Notes: generated by a model not told the origin, from the letters alone. A stretch of 64,000 bases of DNA from Pomphorhynchus laevis (GCA_012934845.2 WNNJ02000084.1:41339-105338); one strand, 5' to 3'. Positions 44,901 through 60,000 are shown, counted from the stretch's first letter. Program-made: numbers and translations.

Positions 44901-47900
44901 CCTCCTGACAAGTGAGTAAGTCAAATACTTTCAATGGGTCAAATACTCATTTAAAGTTTTAATTTTTTTAATTTATAAAAATTTTATAATTCTTAAAATT
45001 AAATTGTAAATTAAAAAAATTATCAATTATATATAATAAAGCGATTATAAAAATATTATAGCTTTAAACCCAATTAATAATTGAGTTTTAAAACGATTAG
45101 TAAAAATTTAAATTTAAATTAAAACAAAGTTTAAACTCAGGTTAATTTTGGGTAAGAAATATTTGACATGTGAACATTTCGTTTGTATCATTAATTTCAT
45201 GATTTTAGTAATTTTATCATTATTTTTCATTATTTAATAATTTTAAAACATTATTTTAGTCTTCCTGTCAGAACAGAGGAAGCATTGGTGGTTATTTTCT
45301 GGCTGGAAGAAATATGCATTTTGTGTTGGTGAGATTATATTTATATATATTCAATACTACTTATAGTAACTAAGTGTGTAGGTTGGAGCATCTTTATTCG
45401 CTAGTAACATTGGAAGCGGCCATTTCATTGGACTCGCTGGAACAGCTGCTGACAGCGGTTTGTCAATAGCAGGATTTGAAATAAACGTAAAACATTTATA
45501 AATTAAATCATACACATTTTGTCTATATAGGCGATTTTTACGCTGATCTTACTTGGATGGTTATATGCTCCTGTTTATATTCACGCCGGTGTATGTATAC
45601 AAAACTATATTATAGAAATCCAACTTCTTGACTGTTATACGTGTAGGTATATACGATGCCGGAATACTTAAAGAGGCGTTTTGGTGGACAGCGAATCAGA
45701 GTATTTTTGGCAGTAGTTGCCTTACTCCTTTCAATATTCACGAAAATATCAGTTCGTTCAACTTTTGATTTAAAATTATTTAATACTTATTTAATTAAGG
45801 TCGATTTGTTTGCCGGTGCTTTATTTTTACAGCAAGCTTTAAATTGGAATATTTATGTATCTGTTATATTTCTTGTCGTTTTGGCTGCCCTGTTTACAAT
45901 CGGAGGTAAGAAAAGATAATATTCATTTGGATTTAATTATATCGAAGATTTAAATGGTATGCGTTCCTTAATGCGAAGTGGCATTAATTTCTATGTAATT
46001 GTTCAAAACTAAATATATAAATATAGCACTATACACTATCATATTAATAAGAAAGGATAATATTCATTTGGATTGTATTAGATCGAATATTTAAAAGGTA
46101 TGTATTTTTAATGCTAGGTGGCACTATGAAGCTCACCGAATTCGTTAGAGCAAAATCTTGTTTGACAGAAATGCGCGAGAAAATACATGTAGATATAGTC
46201 AGAACAAATAGTAGAAAATGCAATCAAAGTACTATCGAATTTAAACCGAGAGGACTTTGATGTATATTAAATATACTTTCTTTATCATCAAAATTAGTTT
46301 TATTAAGAATAAGGCTACCTGAATAAATTTGTTTAATTATAAAATAAAAATTATTAGAGTTAAAAACACATATATCATCAATATATTGAAACATATATTT
46401 CATATCTTTATATAATTTAGATTTATTTTTTAAACAGTTATGAACAAATTCATATTCTATAAAGCATAAAAATAAGTCAGCTATAATTGGGCTACTATTA
46501 CCTCCAATTGGAACACCTTTTTTGTATAAATATAGATGTTCCTACTTTTAAATAATTTTGATTTATTAAAATATTTAAGAATTCTAATAATTCAATTTTA
46601 TCCATATATTTATATTTACTTGATGGTTTAATTTTTGTTAGATATGCGTTATAGTTATTATAACATATATATGTATATCTTTTTCCGAATATAAGATTAA
46701 TTTTTCTAATACATCTTTAATATCTACTAAATCTAGATTTGTATAAAGCGTACTAAAATCGTATGTATTTATATTTTGACAATTTATTCCTTTTGTTTGT
46801 TCTAAAAATTCTTTTGTAGAATTAATAATGAAGAAAATTAATAATAAACAGAAAGGGTTTCAATGTACATTTAAACGCACTACATATGAACCTAAGTGTT
46901 ATTGGATTTTTATGTAATTTTGGATTCCAATATAATATAGGTATAGTTTTATTATCTAATTCAACCTTTATACCCTTTTTATCCATTATAGAACAGTGAC
47001 TTGTAATAATTGTTTCAAACTCAACTCACTACGTTCATATGTTAGATTTACATTTAAATCATTATAATTAACTTTTTTCATTAGTATATCATTATAAAGC
47101 TTTTTGCATATGAAGACAAAGTTATTACTAGCTTTATCAATAGTTGTTATTATATAGATATCCATTAATTCAGTAAGTTCTGTGTACATATCATTATTAA
47201 TTTAAATTTCATTTTATAATTGTCTGCTATTCTAATTTTCCTTTTAATTTTATCAAATACATAACATTTCCAAAAATAATTATAATATATGTTTTCCAAA
47301 TGTCATTACTTTGGTTTAGTCATAGTTATCCTTTAATTTAGTAAGTTCTGTATACATATCTTTATTAATTTGATCTTTCTTTTTATAATTGTTTGTTATT
47401 TTCATTTTCTCTCTAATTTTATCTAATATATAAGTTTTCCAAATGTTTATCTTTGATGTATTTAAGCTTTCACTATTAATCAACTTATCAAAGTAAGCAT
47501 TTAAGTCATTATATAACGAATTGTAAATTTTATTTCTATTTTTATTGTTATTAATATATATTTATACCCTTTTGATAACATTTTCCTTAATTCGTTGTTT
47601 TCGATTAATTCTAGATTATGAGTGCATATATGTTCATTTATTTTATCAAAATTAAGACTTTGGCAATTGCATTCTGTTTCTACAATATTTTCTAATATCA
47701 TCGTTACATATCGATTTCAATTCTTTATTATAATTAAAAATTTTCTTCCTAATGGCGATAACAGCTTATACCTTATTTTAGGAATATATTTACTTAAATC
47801 TGATCCTATTATTACTTTTTTAGAATTATTTGAAAGTCCGGCTATATTTATGTCATCGATACATTTATTATCTCTTAAAAGTTGTTTTAAGAGATAATAA

Positions 47901-50900
47901 ATAAAAGTTGATTAAAGTTGATTTAAGAGATTTATATATATATTATTACTTATCTTTTTTATATTTTTAAGTTTATTTTTCATTTTCCTTTTATCGCCAT
48001 GACATTTTATATTTACATAAAAATCTTTTAGATTATTATCTCTTAAAAGTTGTTTTAATATTTTTAATTGTTCATTTATATACATATCTTTTTTAATATT
48101 TTTAACTCTATTTTTCTTATTCCTTTTATCACCATGACTTGTTGGTTTGCGTTTAGCCGGATTATTATAATATAGTTGTTTATTATTTACTATACTACTT
48201 CTGCCAATTCCTTGTACCACGTCATTCAATCCTAATGGGTACATGGAATTAAGCGTTTTAATCCAAAAATCTTCTTTTTCTAATAGTTTTTGATTTAATA
48301 TTGAAATGTTTTCTTCAACAATATGTTCTAAAATAAATAATTTACAATATCCTATATCATGTCCTATTAATCTCATATGTTTATGAAATATAGTTTGACT
48401 ATTATGCTGTATATTATATATGTGTTGCCTAAACCTAGTTTTTAACATTTGATATGTTTTTCCAATATATTGCAATCCACATGTACACTGTATTAGATAC
48501 ACTACACCTGCGGTATTGCAGTTACAAATATTATTAATATTTAATGAAAAACATTTGTTTGTCGTATTACTTACAATACAATTATTGTTATTTATAACAT
48601 CACAAACTATACAATTTTTCTGTTACATTTAAAAGATCTAAAATTAAAATCTTTAGTACTTACGTATTTTTCCAATCTGGTTGAGTACACGTAACTTTTA
48701 AGTCATATTTTTAAACGTTGCTTTTTCGGTGTCGCCACCTAGTTTAGTTGATTCAGACTAAACTTACAACGGGTCTTCCAGCACCATCTGACAGGGGGCT
48801 GCCCTGCTTAAGGCGGTTGCAGGCTGGAACAAGATCTATAAAGATCTACCACCTTCACCCCACGCGCTACGCAACCTGGCTATTGGCCATTACCGGATCT
48901 CTTAAATGTGATCACGTGTAGCAGTTTACATTTTAAAGTGTAAACATCTTGGGATGCAAACTTCTCCCTTTTTTAAAATTAATAATTCATCAAACTTGTT
49001 TGAAAATAAGAAAAATAATAGTAAAGTCGTAACCAATATTAACGAAGAAAACAAAGTCCACAGGTCAATAATAACATGTTAGTAGAAGAAATCAAATCTG
49101 CTAACTGAGTCTACGTATTTAATATAATTATAAAATAAACAAAACATAATAATGCTAAATCAAAATTTAATAATTAAATAATAAAAGAAATAATTGTTAT
49201 AAGATTTTTTATAATTTAAATTAAATTAAAATAAAAAATTGAAATTTAAGATAAAAATCATGTTTATGAATTGACTAATAAATAACAGACTTTGTGTCAG
49301 AATAAGGATTATAGGGCATGAGGAGAAACCGCTATGTTATCAGGTTTCGGTCCCTAACTCCTCGACACAACATAGCAGTGGGGTCAAATACATGCCAATG
49401 ACGTATTTCCTCTGATGAAATTTGATTATATAGTTTCTTATTTTAATACAAAGTATATTATTTATTATCCATTCATAAAAATTTTCCGCTCATGATTTTA
49501 AATTTATTTTTAATATTATTGTGTTGATTTATATATTTTACTATTTTCTGCTTGATGTTATTTTTATAGTAACCTAGTTTAAAATATGTATCTATAAATT
49601 ATTTAAATGATTTTGAAGAAAGCCAATATCATTACATATTGTTGCAATTCTTAAAATTTCATTATTTAATGTATTATATTTTATATTATATGGTATGCAT
49701 GAATGATCATGCAAAAATGTGTTTCTTGTAAATTTAAATATGTCATCTTTACGATATAAATTAATAGTAGTTTTAGTTAAAGTTAATTTAATGTTCATAT
49801 CTAGATATACACCTTCTTTATCATCAATATTGGTTTTGTTAAGAATAAGGCTTTCTGGATAAATTTGTTCATTAATTGAATAAAAGTTGTTAGAGTTGAA
49901 TACACAAGTCTTGTGCAGCTAATTAAAAAATTAGATGCATAAGAATTATTTAACAAAAAATTTAATTAAAAAATTAAATAAATTCTCAAAACTTTATTCG
50001 CTTAGGCGGTCTAACAGCGGTAATATGGACTGATTTTATTCAAACCATCATAATGATTATCGGAGCATTCATACTTATGTCAATAGGTACTTTTAATAAC
50101 AAATAGGCATTTTTAATTAAAATTTTTTAATTAAAATTGCTTAGGTTTTGCGAGATTGGGTGGGTTACAAAAACTGAAAGAATATTACCCCTATGCAATT
50201 TCAAACTACACGTTGCTGAGTAAAACGCAGTGTGGTATTACACCTCCGTATTATTATTCATTCATGAGACCTCTCGATTCCGACTTACCATGGCTTGCTT
50301 CAATTGGCTTTACAATTTCTGGAATGTGGTATTGGTGTTCTGATCAGGTATGCTTTTAAATTTATTAAGAAGTAATTCATAGGCATTTAAGACTCTCACT
50401 TTGTGCAATCCTAGCAACATAATTATAATTATTACATCATGCTTTCCTTTAATTTTTGATATAAACGTCACTACATCGTAACAACTATCTATTTACAAAT
50501 TAGCTAATTTGCAATTACTAACATGCAATGTTTGCTAAATGTCTATAAATGTTTGCTAATCACACATGATGAATGTAATAAAAATAATTTTTACTATTTA
50601 TTTTCCTACAGGTTATTGTGCAGCGTACTTTAGCAGCTAAAAATATGGATCATGTTCGTGCCGGATGCTTACTCGCTGGAGTAATTAAACTGCTACCATT
50701 GTTTATGATGGCATTCCCTGGCATGATATCTAAAACGCTATGGCCTAGTAAATAATTCATTTACAATAAAAATAACTTCAAGTCAATATTTTTAATTAAA
50801 TAGATGAAATCGGTTGTTCAAAATCTGAAATATGTAGCACAATTTGTGGATCATCCGGTGGTTGTAACGATGTTGCATTTCCTTTGCTTGTTTTACGATT

Positions 50901-53900
50901 AATGCCTATCGGTTAGTGTTTAGTAAACATTTATTTTTTTATTAATTGATAAAAATATATGAATATTTTAATCACAATTACAAACTTTACATAAAGTAAA
51001 ATATTTAAAACATATATAATATGTATAAACATATATAAGTCGAGATAATCTTCGAGGATTATCTTGACTTATTATAATTTAATTGCGTTAAATAAACTAT
51101 ACCCAGAGCATCAATTGAATCTACACAGTTAAATTATATAACTATCGAATATAGTCTTTCGAATTTGTATTTGAATGTATGTGGATAAGCAATTATAATA
51201 TTCGATCCCAATTAGGTAAATTGCAAAACAAATGTCGCTACTAACAAACAATAACACTTTAAAAAAGCCTTGGTTGTCACAACATTTGTTTTAAATTCAT
51301 TAAATTAAGTAATCGAAACTCTACATTCCTTTGTTCTTATTTTTAATTGTAACCTATTAAATGCGGGAATGCTTCATAATACAGTTACTACTGACCAGTA
51401 ATCATAATTTCATTAATTCTTCCAGTTTATATAAGTAAGCTGTATTATCATGGCTCATATCAGTCTTATAGTTTCGTTCTTGTCCTATCGCTCAATAACA
51501 CGCCAAAACAAAAATGTTTATTGTATAAAAGTAAATAATCTTTATATCCTTCTTGTTGTAAATTGGAAGCAACAACGTTTAAGTAAACCAATTTGTTCAG
51601 ACAACTTTACAATATTTAGCTGATCACAATCAGCATCAACAGGTGAATAAAATACAAATAATTAATATGATAATTTGATAATATGATAATATAATTAATT
51701 GATAATTAATCGAATGATAATTAATTAATGATAATTGATAATTAATCAAAGCACAAATGATAATTAATCGAAATAAATAAATCTAATTAATTAGGGAATT
51801 AAATCTAATTATATTAGTTAAAGCTAAAATATCTAAATAGAAATAGGTCGAAATGTAACTATAGTAAGTAGAACTTTAAAGAAATGAAGAAGATAACTAA
51901 GGTTCACTGAAGTGACACCAAGGAATGCCATAATCCGCTTTACATAAGAAATATTTTCATTTAAATTTCTTAGTAATAATTAATTAATAATTAATAATTA
52001 AATAATGATTTGGTTTTATTACTAAAAACAAATCATTTGACTAAAACTAAATTCCCGTTAAATTTTCTATTTTTAATTTTCCGTCAAAAATCCCGTTTTT
52101 TATAAAAAAAAATTCAATCCAAAATGTTACCAAATAATATAATTTGTAAATATTAAAAATTTTATTTATTAAAAAATTGTTGATTTAATAAAACTAAGAA
52201 TTGTTCATATCTTTCAGCTATCAGAGGATTAATGTTGGCTGTCATGATAGCAGCATTGATGTCCTCTTTGACTTCGATATTTAACAGTAGCAGTACTATA
52301 TTTACTGTCGATATATATCAAATATTACGAGCCAAAGCTAGGGAATGGGAACTTATGATTGTTGGAAGGTAATTATTTTAGCTGCAATAAGTAAAACATA
52401 TATTCTAGTACTGATTTAAAAGACTTATTTTATCAAGAATACAACTTGTTTTATAGTATTGGGCTTAAATTAAATATATAAGATAATATGTATGAGTTAT
52501 AAATAAATGAGATTAAATCTAAACATTTATAAGTTCTGTTGACCAAATTGGCGTCGACAAAGTCTTTGCAAAGTTAGCAAACAAAAAAGTAAGCTGTATT
52601 ACCATGGTTGATTCATAAGATTGATACTATAAGATTGATACATATCAATCTTATAGTGTTGTTCTTGTTCTATCACTCAATAACACGATAAAGACATGTA
52701 ATCTTAAAAGGTTGAAAAGCATGGCATTGTGCAAATTTTTATTGTATTCATAAGACACAACAATCTATTAATTACTGCTCTCAAGAGTTCTGCAAGATGG
52801 CTAAGTCCGCTCCTATCATCACTGTTCGTTAATGATCTACCAGCTTTTACAATAGACATAATTCCACTCCCAAATCCTTATTCTCACCAACTTGTACTGT
52901 ATTTTTACAAGCCCTACTTGGTCGACTCCATTTGAACTGTATTGAAACCAGCCTCGCTGTAAATATAAAAAAGACTAAAGTCATCAAATTTAAGCACGGT
53001 GGCCGCCTTGACAATTTCGATAAACTTTCGTGAGATTGTCGCCCTATCAAATTCATTAACTCTTTTAAATATCTAGGCGTCCACCTCACCTACAAATGGT
53101 CATTTAATCTTCACTTAAAACAAAACGCATGCCAAGTACTATTGACCAATATATCGAAAACTTTAAGGTTTCTTCGTATACGGTGCATTTCAATTCTTTA
53201 ATGCTACACTACTCATAATAACTTATGCCGTAGTGCCATGAAAATCGATTTTAAAAATGGATTACAGATTATTAATTTTGAAAATATAGTTAAATTATAG
53301 ATAATAATATCTACATTGAATTTTCTTCAGGAAAAGCTTACATGAAAATCGATTGTTCTCATATTAATTAATTATTGATTAAATAGAGACCATTGTTTTC
53401 TTAATTAAATCATTAAATTTTCAATATCAAAAAGCATTTTTATATTAAAATAAATTGCTTTTACTTTGTGTTTCAATTTGCATTTTGTCAATATAATGCC
53501 ATTAGTTTACCATTGAAAATTGGATTATATAATTATAGCAATTGTATTTTACTATCTATTTAATGAATAACTAAAGCCTGCTGTGTGTTCTGGGTTCACC
53601 TACCACTCCTGATGCCAAAATACGTGAATTCTATTAGTGACCGTATCCTGATAATATATTTTCTTTGATTTTCTCTCAAGTGATATATTAATGTATCGTT
53701 ATATTAATATAATATTAATAATTATTTAATATTACTTTATTAATCTGTAATATTAATATATTACAGGTTAAAAATTATAGTAATATGTATTAATAATATG
53801 TATTTGCATTTCATTAAATTTTCAAATTTTAAACTGCTCTCATTATTATTTATATAAATTATTAGTACTTAAAGCAAATATTCAAATGTATTCAGATTAA

Positions 53901-56900
53901 TTATAAAAATAAAATTTTAATAATTAATTTTATTTTAAAATAAATTACATAATTTGCATTAATTTTATATTATATTTAATTAAATTTTAATCACGTAATT
54001 AATGGTAATTTTAATAAGTAATTATGAATGAAATTTACCTTGCTTTAAATTATCTTTAATTTTGCAAGAGTACATGATCGATGTTTAATTTTTATCCGCC
54101 AGTCAGCACTCCAATACTAATATGTTTTCTATATTTTCAATATTTTCAATATTCTATATTTTCTATATAATTTATATATTTTAATAAATTCTAACTAACT
54201 ATATAATTTATTAAGAATAATATATAATTTATTAATAATATAATATTTATATAGAATCATAATAAAAATTATACATCTTTATTATATAAAATCGTGATAT
54301 ACTCTTATAAAAATATATTTAACATATCATTAATTTAATATAAATACCTTTATAAATGAATTATTTTATATCTAGCTTTTCAAATGCAAACTGACCTGAT
54401 TGTCTATACATACAGGCCAGCTAATTTTATATCTATTGGTCAGTGTTGAGTAAACGGATATAACTAAACACGTTATATCCGTTTACAAAAAAAATGTATG
54501 ATTATGCCGCTAACTCAATAATAATTTACTCAACAGTGTTCACTGAGTATAATGTTAGCTGACCTGTCTGCGTAGACAAACACACTTCAAACACACATTT
54601 TAGACAAATGCAAATAGCTTCTATTTAGCGGAAATTATCAGCAGGCAAACGAATATAATCTAAAAAGGCAAAACTTTCAAAATTTCTAACGCAAATTGAA
54701 AACATCAGATTCATAATTATATTTTTAATGCATTAATATTATTATATTCTGGTAAAGTATATTTTAGAGCATTTTGGTCAACTGGCCTCCTTATGTATCT
54801 TGCTAATTCGAGTTTACTTTTATTATACGTTTATTAGAGTATTCGTGCTATTCCTGGTGATAGTTAGTATTTTATGGATACCAGTAATTCAAGCTTTCCA
54901 AAATAGTCGTCTATTTGAGTATATTCAATCAATTACATCATTCTTGTCTCCGCCGATCGCCAGCTTGTACTTTTTCGCTATATTTTCAAAGCGCATAAAC
55001 GAAGAGGTATACTTAACTATAAATAAAATTCAGGGATATTGAACAATATCAAAATATTGAAATTTGATAATTATTAGCTTTTCAATTTTTACCGCATTTG
55101 CCTTAAATGCAATTTGGCTATAGTTAAAGTGCACCTTCACCTCCGTATGCGCAGCTCGAACACGTGAGCTACGCATAAGGATAATTTTAGTCAAAAAGTA
55201 ATAAATATTACCAAGCATATTTTTTATTAGAGAAGATAATTTCGTCTGTAAATAAAACTTGCTCCTACAGTAGGCGATCGACAACCAATACCGAATTTTT
55301 CAGAAATTGGAACGCGATCTAATATCAATTACCAAATTGATCATTTTTTAATTTTACTATCTCTTAAGAAATTTATAGGTACTTATAGATAACGAATGTC
55401 CTAGCTAACGTTTTTTAAATTTACATCTTAACTCAGGTGCATATACAAATGATCATATCTCAATTGCATACACAAATATCAAATACGCAAGATATTGTGT
55501 ATGTGCATGCAATTTTTATAAAAAAATCGATTGATTAATTTTAATCGATTGATTTATAAAAACTGTCATATAGTATTCATGTCGGCTGCTATGTTGGGTC
55601 TAGGAATAGTGGTCGAAACCTGATAACATAGCAATTCCTCCTGAGGACCTATATTTCTAATTATTATACATTCTTATATGTTATTTATTAGTCAATTTTC
55701 ATAAAAATTGAATTTTATTTTAAATAATAAATTTTATTGTTGTATAAATTATATAAAATCTCATAAAATTATTATAATTATTTATTATTTATAATTACTC
55801 ATATTTTATTTAATCTATATACTTATTTCTATAAGTAGAAAATACGTAAACTTAGTTAGCTAATGTGATTATTAAAAGATTCCAATAACATCCAAAGAGA
55901 ATTCGTTTTCAAACTTTGGGACTTGTTAAATGCGCAAGTATTTCCCAATTTATTCGCTTAGGAAATTTAATGATACTAATTCTATATGAGAAAATATTAC
56001 ATTCTGTTGTACAAACAAAGCGTGACAGTTTCAACGATAGAGATTAGCGCTTATTGTTTTATATGGAAAAACCTTCACGCCATATATACATTGTTTTAGT
56101 CCATAAAGACATTGATTGATAGCCGGTGCATTATAGATGGACGAAATACACTAACAACTCAATTTACTGATTATTAGAACAATAATTTAAATAATATAAT
56201 TTATATAAAGTAGAAAATACGTCGATAAACTAGTTGATCTTTCTTATTGTTCACTTTCAGCACTCCCACTGTTTGTATTAGGTGATTTCAACATTCGGTT
56301 GGATCGCCCTTTTAATTTAGATTCCATTAAACTTGTAAATATTCTTTCCGAATATAATCTCCATTTACTTCGCACACCTCCCACTCATATACTTGGCGGT
56401 ACCATTGATATCATTGAAACTCCGTGCAGTTTCTCTACAATGTTTCATTCAATATATGTGATCATGGTCTCTCTGACCGCTTTCTACTTACCCTAAATCT
56501 TACTGATCAGCTTGCTCCCTCTCGAGTCAGGCCTACCTTCAATCGATCGTGGAAATTTCTCAATCTTACTTTATTTCGATCCGCGACTAATTCGCATTCC
56601 ATTTCCGTTGATTTTCTATCCTCTTTATTTCACTCTGAGTTCACAGGAATTCTCGATTACATATTACCACGCCTCACACTCTCGTAAGCGTTATTATGTC
56701 CCTGAATGACATAATACACAAGCTGCTATGTTATAATTATATTAAATACGTAGACTCAGTTAGCTAATTTGATTTGGGACTTGTTAAATGCGCAAGTATT
56801 TCCCAATTGATTCACTTAGGAAATTTAATGATACTAATTCTATATGAGAAAATATTACATTCTGTTGTACAAACAAAGCGTGACAGTTTCAACGATAGAG

Positions 56901-57000
56901 ATTAGCGCTTATTGTTTTATATGGAAAAACCTTCACTCCATGTATACATTGTTTTAGTCCATAAAGACATTGATTGATAGCCGGTGCATTATGGATGGAC

Positions 57001-57065
<65 letters not shown>

Positions 57066-60000
57066 ATATATATAATCAGTATAGTTTCTTAAATCAGTAT
57101 ATCTACTATCTATCAATATTCCCATATTTCCAAAATAATATAGCATTGAACAAATAAAATTTGTTGAATCCATTTCAATTGTAGGAGCAAATTTATTTTT
57201 TAAACATAAAATGATGATCAATTTATTAATTTTCAATTAAACACTTCGCATATGTATTATCTAAATTTATCTATTTACTTGTTTTATCCCCGATACACTT
57301 AGGTGCATATTGTTGCAAACATTTTCTAGTGATTTTAAATATTTATAATATTTAAAATATTGGCATTTAATTATATATTAAATTTCAATGATATAATGTA
57401 CTTGTAGATTATTTAATATTTAACATAACTATTATTTTTTCATTGCTTGATTGTTTAAATTATGATACATCTTTATTAAATTTTAATTTTAAATTTTAGG
57501 ATTAAAAATTTTATTTTTAAAACTAAAATAAATTTTAATTTAATAATTTTAAATTTAATAAATTAAATTATTAAACTTAATTTAATAAATTTTATTTGAA
57601 AATAAATATATGTTAATTTAATGTTATAGGCAGTCATCACTTAGTTGAAAGTCAACTTTTAAATTTCAGTGATACAAATTGTAATAATTTCTATTATAAA
57701 TAAATTGATAAATTAATAAATTGATTTAATTTTAAATTTAATTAATCAATTTAATTATTTTTTAATTGCTTTATATTAAATCAATTATAATACATTCTAA
57801 TAGTGGAGATTTAAGGACTAAAATTTAATTGAAAATTACAATTGCTTTAAATTACATCATTTTTATGATTGAAAATATTAAAATAGGGTGCTTTCTGGTC
57901 TTTAATTGGAGGATTTGTTATCGGCCTTATTCGCTTTGGCTGGGAATTCTCATATAGCGTACCATCATGCAGCAGTGGTTTACCTAATACCATGCATCCT
58001 GCCGTTCAATTACACTATCTGTATTTTGGAATTCTTCTATTCGTATTATCTGCTGTCATTCTATTTGTTGTAAGCTATATGACGAAACCCATACCATATG
58101 AATGTGTAAGTTTACTTAATCATTTAAAAAAGATTTGTATTGAAATATTGATTTTTTTAAATAATTACATTTATCAATTAAGAGCACTATGTATGTGTTC
58201 AATGTTATACCAATAAAATTACGATTATTAAAAGCTATATTTTATTACTTTATGAATAAATTGTATATTAAACAAATTATGAATAATAACGAATTACAGA
58301 ATTAAATATATTAATTACTGAAATTAATCATGCATTAATTAATAATATGGAATTTATGCGTTTATAATTTACATCAGTGTTAAAATTTATAGATTTTGAT
58401 TGATTTATTTTAACGTCGTATTTAAAAAATCATTTCAATTGGTAGAATTATGGATAATTTAATAAAATGTTTACGATATATTGTAAATTTTAAAAGAAAC
58501 AAGTATTGATAGCTTTAAACAATATACAAGTTGCAATAGTTAGATAGATTCAACAAAACGCGGTATAAGCGCAGCATTTAAATATAAGATTAGCAGTCCT
58601 CCGCCAAATCCCACAGTTCATATCCGTCAATTTAAGGGCACATTAAATAGTGCCTTCGAATAAAAATAGACAGACAATGTAAGAGCATCAAAAGGGGTTA
58701 CCGTACGAACAACTTAATAAATGACATTAGATTCTTAAAAATAAACTATACTGTATTAGTTTGCGACTAGGTTACGGGCACGAATAATTCAACAATTTAA
58801 TAGATACATAGTTTGTAACCAAGTTCAGAAGATGGACAATGTCCTGTCTTTGGCGGCCTTTAAACAACAGGCGGCGTGCCCCTCACAATCGACGCACTAA
58901 ATAAATAAAGATTTTCTTAAACAAAAAATAATACATGCGGATAATATATTGTCAGTTAAAAAAAACAAAAGAACAACATGTCAGATACTTCTTCTTTCTT
59001 CAATTATGTTAAAAAGTCCCCTATCTTTATGGCCTCAGGTCCATTGGGATATGATCCCCCTACCTATTTAACACGCCGCCTTTCGACTAAACCACCCGGA
59101 GTCTTTCGCACCCCCCAAAGAGTCTAATCGAGGCGGAATATGCTGGGTAAACGAGAGACGAAGAGCTTGAGAAACCTTACACTTTGCTCTAGGGGACGTC
59201 TTCTGGAGAAGAAGACTAATCCCGAGATAGCCCAAGTGAACCAGAGGCACACCTGGGTTTATCTTTTCAATGATAGATGATAAGCCTGTTTCAATGCCCA
59301 ATCGACGCACTGATTCATAAATAAATAAAGACTTTGTTAACTAAAACAGAAAAACATCAAAAAATAAAATAAAATAGTAAGACACAATCCGAGTTTAGAC
59401 AATATCTTCTTTGCATCTTCTTCTCTGTCTTCCCCGCACTTACGGCCTCAAATCTAAGGGGATCTGAGCACCCCAACCGATCCAACACGCCGACTTCCGA
59501 CTAAACCACCAGGGTCTTTCACCCCCCCCCGAAGAGTCCAGTCGGCACGGACTATGCTGGGTAAACGAGAGATGAGGAGCTTAAGAAACCTTAGCCTTTG
59601 CTCTGGGGGACGTCCTCTCGAAAAGAAGACTAACCCCGAAATAGCCCAGGAGCCCCAAAGGCGCACCTGAGTTTTTTCTTCAATGACAGGTGCTGGGCCC
59701 GTTTCAGAGCCCATCTAGCTTTCTTCAGGATACGTTTAAGTCTATCCAGGTCAGCTTTCGCCGACCAGTTCACCGTAACGGTGAACCCCAGGTATTTTAC
59801 TCGACTGGTGAAAATGGGGAGTGGTTGATTAATTAAAATGGAAGAGAGGGCAGAGAGTGCTAATCTCTTGAGCTTTTGCTTTGTTGCAGGGGCGCCATGA
59901 AATACAACCACCTGCGATTTGGCAGAGTTTAGAATAAGATTGGACTTGGGTAACTGGTCTTTTAATCTTAAAAAGAAACGGCTGATGTCCGAGACTATGT

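Larger units (their letters stand above)
41970..45259. other. SLC5 intron 1
   Basis: Apart from the exon-1 duplicate it holds a large foldback (43,509-44,048), a smaller hairpin (43,392-43,432, ATGACTAGT/ACTAGTCAT), duplicate stretches TTAATTTAATTGTGCAG (43,328, 43,448) and a direct repeat pair (44,349-44,430 and 45,024-45,103). The plus-strand ORFs at 43,082 and 43,488 are not supported as genes. Confidence 0.55.
46275..48960 (-). mobile_element. PLE1, longest copy, with N-terminal GIY-YIG endonuclease
   Basis: Reading the minus strand from 48,960: a GC-richer leader (48,910-48,740), a GIY-YIG domain (48,580-47,912), a connector (47,900-47,500; [19 protein letters not shown]), an RT entry block [18 protein letters not shown] (47,150-47,100), and RT core with [13 protein letters not shown] and [12 protein letters not shown] (46,520-46,340), ending in the thumb at about 46,275. 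Endonuclease before RT is the order of the permuted (Naiad/Chlamys-type) PLEs, not of canonical PLEs. The copy is broken and lacks its 3' end. It sits in SLC5 intron 6. Confidence 0.82.

Noticed and set aside
58550-58890. rDNA target, as for R1-type LINEs
   Set aside because: I see no stretch that I recognise as ribosomal RNA, and the region lies in an SLC5 intron.
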